Shown here piece after piece: positions 10,109 to 20,779 of a stretch of 64,000 nucleotides of DNA; within the stretch, counting starts at the first letter, position 1, and every line of letters starts with the position of its first letter. Made by a program: the position numbers and the translations under genes. The notes beneath the pieces are model-generated. The model had not been told where the DNA came from, ran no database searches, and saw nothing but the letters and a program-made list of their open reading frames with translations. The DNA is from Pomphorhynchus laevis (lineage: Eukaryota > Acanthocephala > Palaeacanthocephala > Echinorhynchida > Pomphorhynchidae), in the NCBI GenBank assembly GCA_012934845.2, contig WNNJ02001786.1:62001-126000 (forward strand). The letters are read 5' to 3'.

Positions 10109-12755
10109 GTGGCAAATGCATGCCAGGGCTCGCTTACATGACCACAACAAAACAAAAATGTAAATCATGTGTCGAGAAGGTGTTAACGGAGGAGGTGTTT
10201 AATGTGATTAAGGTAGGAGTGCGGCGGACGTCGAGAGGGAGTTGATTCCAGGCCAGTGGGGGCGACGAGGAAGGATCGGAGACGGTAGTTGTTAGAGTAA
10301 TTGGGAACGTGGATCAATAGGGTTTGACGAGAATATAGCGATAGCGAGGAAAGGCGAATGTCGTCTAAGAAAGAAGGTTGATGAACGTTGAGGAGCCGAC
10401 ATCGATGAGACGAAAAGTTACGAGAAGAAGGTGAAGTTTGATGCGGATGTAGATGGTGGGCCAGGAGAGTTGGGTAAGATATGTGGTCGAAGCGACGGAG
10501 ACGAAAGAGCACTCGAACGGCGGAGTTGATTATTCGTTGTAAGGGTAGGATGATGGATTTTGGAGAATTGGCGAAAAGGCTAAGGCAGTAAACGATTTTA
10601 GGGAAAAGAAGCGATGAAAGAAGATACATTCAAGAACGGAAGTCGATAAGGTGGCAGATACTGCAGATGTCACGGAGAATTAAGTTAGGCGAGCGGGCCT
10701 TGTCACGTACGAATGTTTTAAGAGAAAGGTGATCATATAAATGAAAGCCTAAGAAAGTTAGGTTGTGGACTATGGGGATGATCGATGAGGCAAAATATAC
10801 AGTGGGAGGATATATGTTTGGTTTACGGGGGAGGATTTACATTACTTTAGACTTGTCAGGGTTTAGAACGAGATGGATATTGGAGAGAAGTTCGTAGATA
10901 GAAGAAAGACAGTTGGAGGCAGAAATGCCGACATCGTGTATGCGATGTGCGGGTGCATGAGCATATATGAGGATGTCATCGGCGTATTGCATGACGTTGA
11001 AAGAGAAAGGTTTGATAAATGGAGAAAGATCGCTAAGCAGAAGAGAGAAAATCAAGAGACCTAGGACTGAATCTTGTGGGACCCCGCAAAAGATATGGAT
11101 GGGAAGGGAGGATGATGACTTAGAACAGATGTGAAAGTAACGGTCGGATTGATATGAGGCAAACCATGCTACGGAGGAGAAAGAAAAGCCGTAATCATAA
11201 CGAAGGCGATAAAGGAGGACGGAGTGGTCGACAATGTCGAAGGCAGAGGAGAGGTCGAGGGAGATCATAACACTATATAAAGCCTTGTATCGGGAAATGA
11301 GTAAGTCGTTGTAAACTTTTATACAGGCGACTTCTGTGGAGTGATTAGAGCGGAAAGCGGTTTGGAAAGGAGGGTTCAGATTGGATGCGTTGATCTGTAT
11401 TAAGATAAGGCGTTCTATGAGCTTAGAAAGAGTGGATAGTAGTGAAATGGGGCGATAGCTACAAGGAAGGGAGGGGTCGAGCGATTGTTTCTTAAGGAGG
11501 GGACGAACAATTTCGGATTTCCAGTGTGAAGGGAAGTTACGACTACGAATGGACAAGTTAAACAATGTTGTTAGAAAAGAGGATATCGATGAGCATATGG
11601 ATTTAAGTATGTTGGTAGGCAGGGGATCGGCAGGTGAGGTTTTGCTGGGTAAGAGCATGAGAACAAATGAGACTTCTGTAGGTGAGACAAGGAGTAGATG
11701 AAAAAGTTCCAGGAAGATGAGGCTAGGCGGGGCAGATTGGGATAGGATTGAGATTAGGGTGTTAGAGAGCAACGTGGATACTCTGGTCTGGAGAAATGTC
11801 GAATAATCATGGGGATTAATGTTGCAAGGCGAAGAGGAGCGAGTAAGTATTGAGTTTAAAGTATGCCAGAGAGTCTTAGATGAATGAGGTGATGATTTTA
11901 TGCTGCCAGAAGGAGTTGCATTTGGTACGTAGTAGGTTGAGATGAGACCGGCGAAGAGCAAGATAGGAATCACGGAAAGACGGAGTGATTGATCGGAAAT
12001 TACCTCTGAGAGAGCGGTGATCGACTTTCAAAGCATGACGGAGTCGACGCTCTGAGAGTAGGCATTGGATGTCAAACCATGGTGCACGGTGCAAGCGACG
12101 GTGTGGGTGAGGCTTGAAGGTCAATAGAATATCGAGAAATAATGTGGGTTCAGAGTCGAAAAGAAAGGCGAGATCGTGAGGAGAGGAATATGTTATTGTG
12201 GGATAGGATAGAGACGATTTGTGTAAGGCAGAGCGGAGAAGGGTGAAGTCAAGATTTCACCAAGGGCGACGTAGGATTGTAGGTGTGTGAGGAGGGGTGT
12301 GATTGTGAGTGAGATCAAATGTGACGAGAAAGTGATCGGATAGACCAGGATCGAAGGTGGACAGTGAGGTGTAGGCACAAAATGATCGGGGACAGCGATG
12401 ATGTCGAGTGCTCTACCAAGGATATGTGTGGGGGCAGTGGAGATGGGCTTGTAGTTATAGTTGGATATAATGTTGATGAACTAGATGGAATCGGTGGAAG
12501 TGGGGCGGTCGAGGCGGATGTTGAAGTCGCCATGAAAGATTGAAGGGATGGATGATAAAGAACAGTGGGACAGAAGGTCAGCGAGTTAGGTAAAAAATAA
12601 GGAGGTAGGAGCTGATGAACCAGGACAGTATACAATGGCGAGATCTAGAGTGATCGGGTTAGAAGAACGACAAGTGAGCAATTCAAAAGAGCAACGACTG
12701 AAAGGGGAAGTGATTTTGCGAATAGAACCGGGGTGACGGGCGATTGCTAAGTTTC
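10109..12755 (-). mobile_element. CR1/L2-like LINE family 2, copy 2 (longest)
   Basis: The longest family-2 copy. From the 5' side (minus strand) it holds an APE-type endonuclease at about 12760-12100 (HGDFNIRLD near 12525, SDHFLVTFD near 12335), a linker near 12100-11980 (ALRRSHLNLLRTK), RT at about 11970-10830 (LDLSSAFDIVDH, GVPQDSVLG, YADD) and the C-terminal region to about 10183. The 3' hairpin is at 10109-10145 with two substitutions in the stem. Several frame breaks and stops are present. Confidence 0.85.
10837..11973 (-). pseudogene. Family 2 RT domain, long open frame
   Basis: A 378-codon open stretch covering the linker and RT palm. It shows FQTAFRSNHSTE (the usual CR1 entry to RT), SLDLSSAFDIVDH, a GVPQ box and MQYADDILIYAHAP, ending in the NPDKSK segment. 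The enzyme would copy element RNA at a nicked target. The frame is open here, but the flanking endonuclease and C-terminal parts are in other frames, so it is not a functional gene. Confidence 0.8.
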
Positions 12756-14321
12756 GTTGTATCCCTGAGTATATATGTTTATTTTAAACATTTTAGTTTG
12801 TAACCGGTCCAAATAAATTAGCTTGTACTCGTAGCACAATTTCAACACTAAGAAATTGTCGAAAATGTTACGAAACTGGATTCGTTCAAGTCAACAGGTC
12901 CTGATAACATTCCGACCAATCTAGTTCATGATTTGCCACTAATCTAATAATGTTCAAACTGCTTTAGAGGGAATGGATATGCGATGCAATAGAGACGTGA
13001 TAAATTTGGATATGTGTATGAATATGTAATTGTCATTCCCGAGGCATGCCTTTCCTAATCCAATCAGAAGAGATATTTAGCATAATAAATCTTTTGTTTT
13101 TACTTTTTGAACTATCTAAACCGACATTAAGGATTTGATATCAATTATTATTCGATAAATATTGAATATTATGCGGGCTTTATCAAACAACAGAAACTAA
13201 ACAGATTTTAAAGTGCTCGACAAATTATCATATCTCGTACAGTCAGAAGTTAAAGTACAAATTTGGTGATTAAAAACATTTTTGAAGATGATCAGACCCT
13301 ACAAATAGATAGGATGAATCCACACAAGTTCCAAATCACATGCTATTTGGATTCCGAATGAATGCACTCAAATCCTAGATCACAACTTATTTGGATTCCG
13401 CTACAATCGCGTTTGCAGATAAGATGCTTAGGTACTTATCGCAATCAACTGGCAATAGGATTATGCTTATGTGGACACTGGTTTGACAGTGTGCGCATTT
13501 AAATCCATTTTAATAATTAAAATTCATTTGGAAATTCTGACCAGGAAAATCCAAGGATTAGGTGTAGTAAAATCAGTAAATTAAACACGATAAAATTTCT
13601 AAAAAATAGAATTACATATCAATTTAGCTTAATTTACAATAAAATAATTTACAATAAGCTTGTGTCGGCAAGTGGCCTAGATTAGCAACTGCATGTGAAT
13701 ACCTTAGTGTCCTTAAATTTTGAAATCAATGTTCGTCTCGCATATTGTAGATTTCATTTCAAACTGCAATGAACATACTGTAAATACCTGTGAACAACGC
13801 TGACGTTGAATGAAGTTTTAGCAAGCTAAACGATTTACTAAACGTAAATAGATCGTCGCTGACATCGGAGAACATTGAACGCTTCTTAAAATTGTACATA
13901 AACGAATTTGAATGAACTGTATGTTGGTTAAGCTAGTTGGTTTTATGTTTATACACTTTATAATTTTATCACGACAAATGAGATTTTTCTTGCAACATTC
14001 TTATTCCTGAGTTATCGTATATTCATTGATTCCGCGATATTTTGCTCAAAGATATCGATTCCGCGATATTTCGCTCAAAGATATCGATTTCGCGATTTTC
14101 TCAAAGATGTCGACTTCGTGATTTTCCGCGCTCAGGGGTAGATTCCGCAATTTTATGCAAGCGCGAAAAGATTTTATGCTATGCTATACCAATAACAAAT
14201 AAATGTATTCGATGCTGACTCATAATTCATCATCACATAGCAATAGCATTATGTATAATAACGATTTAATTTTAAATAGTTGATACTGATCCATTAATAA
14301 TAATACAATAATTTATTTAAC
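12756..14321. other. AT-rich stretch with a LINE RT sliver and no intact gene
   Basis: Near 12870-12945 the plus strand reads LDSFKSTGPDNIPTNLV, the start of a LINE RT domain, followed by stops. Otherwise I see no coding signal. Sequence around 14270-14300 (TTAAATAGTTGATACTGATC) recurs near 15815, on the other side of the family-2 copy at 14322-15640, so that LINE probably landed in the same foldback repeat family. Confidence 0.5.
14029..14135. repeat. Short tandem repeat, unit about 27 bp
   Basis: Three to four degenerate units containing CGCGATATTT, GCTCAAAGATATCGATT. Later units lose bases (CGCGATTTTC, CAAAGATGTCGAC). No coding potential. Confidence 0.7.
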
Positions 14322-15640
14322 GTGGCAAATGCGTGCAAAATGCACGCTTACATGACCACTAACAAACAAAAAAGAACAAAAAGTCACAGATAATTAGTTA
14401 ATTCTTGAAATGGAATTGGATTTGGCGTTTGAAGCACGGCATAGATGTTGATTGGCGGATATGAATAGGCAGTTGATTCCACAAGAGAGGAGCAGCCACA
14501 ACGAAGGAGCGGAAGCCAAAAGAGGTAGAGTAGATTGGGACATGTAAAAGAAGGGAATTACGGGAACGCAGAGCACAATACACAGTACGAGAATTGTCGA
14601 GAAAAGGAAGGTTGAGAAATGAAAGGGTATGATAAGTTATAAGGCGAAAAGCAATGATAAGAAGACGAATTTGAACACGACAATAAATGGTAGGCCAATC
14701 AAGAGAAACAAGATAGTGGGATGTATGATCAAAACGACGAAGACGGAGGAGAACTCGGACGGTAGCGTTGATGATGCGTTGTAAAGGAAGAAGAGTGGAT
14801 TTAGGTGAGTTGGAAAATAGACTAAGACAGTAATCAAGTCTTGAGAAAAGAAGAGAAGATATGAGAGTCATACAAGAAGGGAAATCGATCAATCTACGAA
14901 CTTGACGGAGATTGCGGAGTATCAAGGTAGATGAGCGTACTTTATCACTAACGAAAGGTTTAAGTGAAAGTCGGTTGTCGAAATGAAAGCCTAGGAAAAC
15001 GAGATTATCAACGATAGGAAGAATTGTAGAATTTAATGATACGGAAGGAGGTTCTACGCCGAAGCTTCGAGGTAGGATCCACATAATTTTAGATTTATCA
15101 GGATTCAGAGAAAGGCGAAGGGAAGAAAGATGATTGGAAATTGAGACAAGACAGCTGGAAACAGAAACACTAAGATCATGAATACGATAAGCAGGTGCGT
15201 GAGCATAGATGAGAATGTCATCAGCATATTGCATAACATGGAAGTTAAATTTATGAGAAATCGAAGACAAGTCACCGAGAAGAAGAGAGAAAAGCATAGG
15301 GCCTAATACGGAGCCTTGTGGAACACCGGTCGGGATGGATGAAGGATGGGAGAGAGAAGAGTTAGAATATACGCGAAATGTACGGTTTGATAGATATGAA
15401 GAAAACCATGATACAGTGGGTAAAGAGAAGCCATAATCATGACGAAGGCGATGTAGAAGAATCGAGTGATCGACGATGTCAAAAGCAGACGATAGATCAA
15501 GAGAAACTATGACACTACATAATTTATGATCGCGCGAGATGAGTAAGTCATTATAAACTTTAAGACAGGCAATTTCAGTAGAGTGATTAGAGCGAAAAGC
15601 GGCTTGGAAGGGAGGAAACAAGTTAGAGGAAAAGAGTTAA
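14322..15640 (-). mobile_element. CR1/L2-like LINE family 2, copy 3 (youngest)
   Basis: 5'-truncated copy with an uninterrupted 407-codon frame. Its 3' hairpin at 14322-14359 is perfect (GCGTGC, loop AAAAT, GCACGC) within GTGG...CCAC. The protein differs from copies 1 and 2 at many residues, so it belongs to a related subfamily rather than being a recent sister. The 5' break lies near 15640, next to the foldback repeat at 15669. Confidence 0.85.
14398..15621 (-). CDS. Family 2 RT and C-terminal region, open frame (truncated LINE ORF2)
   Basis: 407 codons without a break, ending in a normal stop near the element 3' end. RT motifs: LDLSSAFD at residues 41-48, GVPQG at 99-103, YADD at 132-135. 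The C-terminal CR1-type block includes LDYCLSLFSN, LPLQRIINATVRVLLRL and VAAPLLWNQLP. The Met used here is internal: the endonuclease and the first RT blocks are missing by 5' truncation, so this cannot make an active element. The intact frame implies a fairly recent insertion. Confidence 0.85.
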   Translation of the reverse strand: MFPPFQAAFRSNHSTEIACLKVYNDLLISRDHKLCSVIVSLDLSSAFDIVDHSILLHRLRHDYGFSLPTVSWFSSYLSNRTFRVYSNSSLSHPSSIPTGVPQGSVLGPMLFSLLLGDLSSISHKFNFHVMQYADDILIYAHAPAYRIHDLSVSVSSCLVSISNHLSSLRLSLNPDKSKIMWILPRSFGVEPPSVSLNSTILPIVDNLVFLGFHFDNRLSLKPFVSDKVRSSTLILRNLRQVRRLIDFPSCMTLISSLLFSRLDYCLSLFSNSPKSTLLPLQRIINATVRVLLRLRRFDHTSHYLVSLDWPTIYCRVQIRLLIIAFRLITYHTLSFLNLPFLDNSRTVYCALRSRNSLLLHVPIYSTSFGFRSFVVAAPLLWNQLPIHIRQSTSMPCFKRQIQFHFKN

Positions 15641-15668
15641 TTATTTTGTCAATAATTATTTATTTATA

Positions 15669-16250
15669 AATAATTATTGGAGCTGGATAAAAGGAAAGAA
15701 GAAATTATTTTTGATATTTCGCTAACTACTCTTAGCATCTTCAATTAAAATTATCACGAATAAACAAATAATGCAATTATTAATATATTAAAAATAATAT
15801 TATAAATCATATTTATTAAATAGTTGATAATGATCCATTATTGATAAATAATTATTGGAGCTGAATCAAAGAAAGAATGAAAACTTTATTTGATATTTCG
15901 CTAACCTCTGTTAACATATTCAGAAAATTATAGTTTTAAGGGTAATGATCAAAGAAAGAAAATTCTATTTGATATTTCGATAATTTCTGTCAGCATCTTC
16001 AGAAAATTACAATTTTAAGGGTAATGATCAAAAAAAGTAAGGAGGACAATTTTATTTGATATTTCGCTAATTTCTGTCAGCATCTGCAGAAAATTACAAT
16101 AATGATCAAAAAAGAAAATTCTATTTGATATTTCGCTAACTTCTGTTAGCATTTTCAGAAAATTACATAATTTTCTGAAGATGCTAACAGAAGTTAGCGA
16201 AATATCAAAAATAATTTCTTTCCTTTGATCCAGCTCCAATAATTATTTAA
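15669..16250. repeat. Foldback repeat with six hammerhead-like arms
   Basis: Terminal inverted repeat of about 77 bp: 15669-15745 and 16171-16247 (TAATTATTGGAGCTGGAT at the left, its complement at the right). Inside are repeats of one motif. Read on the minus strand it is CTGAAGA, T, then GCTAAC-loop-GTTAGC, then GAAAT. Copies lie at 15713-15744, 15892-15923, 15971-16002, 16058-16090 and 16127-16160 (minus) and 16175-16206 (plus). The order CUGANGA, stem-loop, GAAA is that of a hammerhead core with one extra base before stem II. No coding sequence. Confidence 0.75.
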
Positions 16251-16900
16251 CAACGATTTAAACTATTTATCAAAATACCATGACATGTGCTAACATGACA
16301 TTTACCAACATGACACTCGTGATTCATGATTGTATCAAGATGACTAAAGTCAAGTCCCAAGGTCATAAATGGTTATGACAATCCCTAGTTATCTATTAAT
16401 TAAGAGTACACGATATTGTTCAAAATGGGGTAATGTAGTCACGTACGTTTACAATGGCACTACTGTGGAAGTATTAAATAATCACTTCAAAATCCTCCAA
16501 ACTGAACTATCTACGCTCAATAAGCAGGTTGAGATCATTATTATTAAGTTATCCTAAACACAACACATTATAGTTCATTAGTTTTACGAAACTATAATGC
16601 TTATCCACTGCGTATCTAGTCCGGAATATATTGAATCTATTAATTATCACGACGCTTTAAGATTGACTGATTATCGTTTGTTATTTGTCTAACTGGCTAG
16701 AAGCTTATTGTAACTTTCTCTACACGCGCATCTGTGGCTATCATTAACTTTCATTTTTACAGTGTAAACTGGTTTTAACGTCAACCGCTTGAAAATTGCT
16801 ATCCACAGCAAGCTTTGAATAAGATTTGTCCTTCTTAGGGACGGACTCTTTTCTGTTCTAAATTAGTTGATCATGCTAAAAGTGTCACTTGTAATCCGAC
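16251..16900. other. Unassigned stretch
   Basis: No supported gene. A 62-codon plus-strand frame at 16369-16557 has no recognisable motif. Weakly coding-like plus-strand sequence just before 16900 appears to be the upstream edge of the RT-element remnant described next. Confidence 0.3.
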
Positions 16901-17597
16901 ATGCTTTCGTCTGGCTGCAAGTTTCTCCCAATCGAAATCAGCACTCTGATTTGCCGCCTCCGCAGTTTTGCGTTCTTAGACACTTATGGTTGGGACTACC
17001 CATATTCCCCGGATAAACATAAGTGTGATCCCTGTTTACGTCTGTCGGATATATACGGTTTGTACCCGCTAACTTGTCAATACGGAGGGCATCGAGGTCT
17101 ATGTAATGATGGTATTACAGGGGTAGTTTTTCATGCAGCACAGAGTGGTCCCATGCACGTAGCGATGTAATCATTATGATTACTACCCGATTTACAAGAA
17201 AGACCCGCTGATATACTCATTTATGGAGATACACCCGAAGCCATCGATTTTGCTGTCACACACCCACAACAAAGTGATTTTATCGAAGGGTCACCAACTA
17301 CTCAGGGTTTTGCCGCGTCTTCACATGCGATCAATGTGGAAGATCGTAAATATCGGGCCTGTATGGAGGCGCATGAGTACTTGTTTACTGATCCGGTCAT
17401 AAAAACCTTTGGCACGTGGAACAATGATGGCGAACAATTGATTAAGCGCATTGTTGGAAACGTCAGTAGAGTCCTCAGAATTTCGTACAGTAAATCAGTT
17501 TCCAGCATGTTTCAACTCACCTTCGTGGCGCTTATGCGAGGTAATGCTCGTGCCTTATTGACCTCTCTGGGGTCTTCTCACCTAAATGGAGACTGAG
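16890..17597 (+). pseudogene. C-terminal zinc-finger / nuclease-like part of an RT retroelement
   Basis: Two adjoining plus-strand pieces. The first (to about 17170) has CDPC, then TCQYGGHRGLCND and FHAAQSG. The second (from about 17190) has RPADILIYG, AIDFAVTHP, then ETFG-like KTFGTWNNDG and RGNARALLTS. I recognise this C-x2-C...H-R...N / P-x-D...D-x-x-V-T-x-P layout as the C-terminal region of a widespread invertebrate RT element, with a restriction-like nuclease fold as the likely role. The RT itself is not present here. Stops between the pieces show that it is dead. Element class uncertain. Confidence 0.55.
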
Positions 17598-17919
17598 AAT
17601 CTCTACTGGATACGGAAGAACCGCCCGAGAGGCAATTTTTTATGTAATTTGAAGTATGTACCTGATCTGAGTTGTTACTGACTAAACGTATTTGATATTA
17701 TAAATCCAACTAAAATATTTTTTGATTCTTAATTAAAAATAAAATATTTAGAATTTATTCTGAAATATAAATATTTTTTCAGCTGTTATTATTGAAGCAA
17801 AGCTGTAGCCAAAATGATTGTTTTGACATTTTGGCTAAAAACACCAAAAACATTCAGCTATGAAAGCATCGAGCTGCATACTAAATATTCCTTGTGTTTT
17901 ATAACAAAGAAACAAGATT
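17598..17919. other. AT-rich spacer
   Basis: No gene or named repeat seen. TTTTGGCTAAAAACACC and AGCTGTAGCCAAAATGATTG form a small imperfect inverted pair near 17800-17850. Confidence 0.3.
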
Positions 17920-19860
17920 GTCCCTACCTTTATTGTACTACAACAAATTCTCTCCTCGACATACTTCTGCTTTATGAGATGTGGATGTCATAGCCCATTT
18001 ATACTTATCAGTCGCGTCAACAACTGTCCACCTCGCATGATCTACTCCGCTGGCGATTAGAGAAGGATACGTTACTGCGAAGGAGATTCCACTTTGATTC
18101 GATCAGAGTGGCCTGCTTCCAGCAGCTATCCAACTCTTCCCTGTTGTAGGAAATGCAAGTCTGACCCGATTAAATTTCTATATCTCTTCGCAAGCTACGC
18201 AATACTTTCGACTACCTATAATGGTCGCATATTCAATCCTAGTCCAACAAAATTCAAGGTCCTAGCAAAAATGTCACACCTTCCCAATCTATCTGGTTCC
18301 GTCAGACAGGCTCTCTCGAAAGAATACTGGAGCTCTAGATAAAAATTTGAGCTGAGTAAGAATAGAGCAAGCATTGCTTGTCTTAACGCTTTTCAGACTT
18401 CCTTTTGGAAGATATTCAAGAAGGAGAAATTGGGCTGCTAGAGGGAGATAGCGTTGGGTTGGATTAGTACTATAGGTCTTGATAAAGTTTTGGAGAAGTC
18501 ACTATTCCTACATAATTATAGAGCCACTCAATCTCCCCAACCAATCTCGTCTTTGGGGACTTTAGGAGCAGGGATTGATCTGTTACAGATATCCTAAATT
18601 CCTGTGGCCACTTCCGGTCACCACGAGATCCCACGTACCACTCTTTACTAGGGAATGTCAGCGTATAACAGACAGTCAGAGAAAAAGGTCGCTATGACGC
18701 TGTTGTTAGTCTCCCCCAATATTACCGGCATCAATATTATTCGGAGAATATTTTATAGAAGAAAAAATCGATTTCATGTCACAAAGACCTGCGGCCCATT
18801 CCGATTCAGATATCCCTAATCTCCATCTACGAAAACACACGTGCGTGTATAATCCGAGACCATCTATGTAGGTATAAGTTAATCCTTTCAAGTTTTCATT
18901 GGCTTAAAAACAGTCGATCGGTGCATTCAGCAATTGGTAAAGTGCATCGGTTTTTATCAAGATAACAATCATCAGCTTGATGTAGCTGTTTTTCTTGACT
19001 TTTTTGCATCATTTGACCGCATCTCCACTACCTTTGTTCTCTCCACTCAGGCCCCTCGGGTTACCTGCGAGAATTGTTAACAGGGTGGAAATATTGCTGT
19101 ATACCAAGCGATTCTTTTATGAAGACGACCCTGATGCACGCCAGTTCTATCCTACTACAGATGTTCCTCAAGGTTCTCCACTTTCTCATATCTTATATCT
19201 TGCTGCTTCAATCGTAATTTTTAAACTATTTAAACACTATCAACATCTAGTGGTTTACGCTGATGATACCACAACCCCTGTTTGCTGGACGCATGTGCAA
19301 TGATGTAGTCTCTGACATCAGCCGCTTCTATTAAAAATACCAGTTACCCCCCATCCAATCTTATTCTCAACTCCGCTAAATTGCAGGTGGTTGTCCTTAA
19401 TGGCGCCCCTGAGACAAATAAAAAAGAGACTAGCATAAAATCAACTCTTTCCTCTAGTATGCAGAATCAATCACTCCAGTCTTCACATCGAATACGATAA
19501 TTGGGCTTTACCATTACGGTTAAATGATCGGCCGAATCAGACTTGAATATATTCAAAAGTGTTCTGAAGAGAGCTAGATGGGCCCTAAAACGGCTCCAAC
19601 ATCTGTCATTGAGAGGGAGTGTTGAAGTGCGCTTATGGTGCACCGGGGCAACCTCGGGATTAATCTTATTTTCTATAGTACGTCCCCCTGAGCAAAGACT
19701 AAGGTTTCACAAGCTCCTCATCTCGCAATTACCTACCATTGTCAGCCTCAACTGGACTCTAAGGTCTGTGAGAGACCCTGAGTGGTGTAGCCGGAAGGCG
19801 GCGCATTGCTGTAAGCTGAAGGTATTCGATTCCCAGTCAGTATATCTAAGACTATAGACA
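17920..19860 (+). mobile_element. LINE family 1, copy C (5'-truncated, decayed)
   Basis: Begins inside the endonuclease at a point matching copy A near 1220, and runs through the linker, RT (FLDFFASFDRI near 18990, a degraded GVPQGSPLS, YADD near 19254) and the C-terminal region to about 19830. It carries more stops and frame changes than copies A and B. The RT is split across short frames, such as 18995-19303. A 56-bp piece of this copy's sequence (18717-18772) recurs at 20109-20164. Confidence 0.8.
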
Positions 19861-20094
19861 CATACACTGAGGAATTTGACGATCATCCCTTTCTATTTTC
19901 GGTGTTTTGTGGTTCGAATTATTGAACAAGATTAAAGCACGATAATAAGCGTATGGTTCATTTTTAGTTAAATTGAAAACTTTGATTTAAACTCCTTAAA
20001 CTTTGATTTAAGTAGTTTAAAGATACTATATAGAAATTTCTGCATCGAGATTGATGATGCATTATTTATTTAAAAATATATAAATTTATTTTGA

Positions 20095-20165
20095 GTGGCA
20101 AATGCGTGCCAATATTGCCGGCATTAATATTATTGGGAGAATATTTTAGAAGAAAAAATCGATGA
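20095..20165. repeat. Junction of a family-2 3' tip and a family-1 shard
   Basis: GTGGCAAATGCGTGCCA (20095-20111) is the first half of the family-2 terminal hairpin. From 20109 the sequence instead follows family-1 copy C (18717-18772) at roughly 90% identity, ending in GAAGAAAAAATCGATG, which is also part of the minisatellite unit downstream. The junction suggests template switching or repair between two LINE sequences. Confidence 0.65.
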
Positions 20166-20190
20166 AAAAATGACAAAAAAATTACCAAAC

Positions 20191-20204
20191 TGATAAAAAA
20201 TAAT
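20191..20204. repeat. Target-site duplication, left (element A)
   Basis: TGATAAAAAATAAT, identical to 20900-20913. The uninterrupted minisatellite unit further downstream has this string once, followed by TCTGCAG, so these are true target duplications. Confidence 0.9.
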
Positions 20205-20362
20205 GCATTGAAATCGTCTTGTTGGTAGTCGGTTGAATTTCATTTTGTTGAGATATTTCCGGACCTCTTCGACTAACTTGTATTTTAGCTGGCTACATAA
20301 TAGCTTCAGCTATCAGGTCGCATTACGACAGAAAACATGCTGTCCAGACAACTCCACAGGGC

Positions 20363-20406
20363 GGGACTCATCAGTGGACGTCTCTGTATCATCGTTGTTT
20401 CGTCCC
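20363..20406 (-). ncRNA. Element A structured motif, copy 1
   Basis: Reverse-orientation copy. Arms GGGAC and GTCCC flank GAAAC and CTGATGA. It differs from the forward copies by one base inside the inner helix (ACAGAG instead of ACAGGG), which introduces a mismatch. Confidence 0.5.
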
Positions 20407-20735
20407 TCAGCATGCACTATATTGACGATAAACATGGTGGTCCTCCATCAGATTGAAATGATGCATTGGAATCGTCAACGACGAAACAACGATGATACAG
20501 GGACGTCCACTGATGAGTCCCGCCCTGTGGAGTTGTCTGGACAGCATGTTTTCTGTCGTAATGCGACCTGATAGCTGAAGCTATTATGTAGCCAGCTAAA
20601 ATACAAGTTAGTCGAGGAGGTCCGGAAAAATCTCAACAAAATGAAATTCAACCGACTACCAACAAGACGATTTCAATGCATCATTTCAATATGATGGAGG
20701 ACCACCATGTTTATCGTCAATATAGTGCATGCTGA

Positions 20736-20779
20736 GGGACGAAACAACGATGATACAGGGACGTCCACTGATGAGTCCC
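20736..20779 (+). ncRNA. Element A structured motif, copy 3 (best preserved)
   Basis: Outer helix GGGAC (20736-20740) with GTCCC (20775-20779), directly bordering GAAA and CTGATGA as stem II does in a hammerhead. ACAGGG, between the two boxes, can pair with CCCTGT starting one base after GTCCC, giving an interleaved (pseudoknot) arrangement. Copy 2 at 20480-20521 lacks the left arm because the orientation switch lies there. No convincing stems I and III with a UH cleavage site were found by hand, so catalytic activity is not claimed. Confidence 0.5.
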
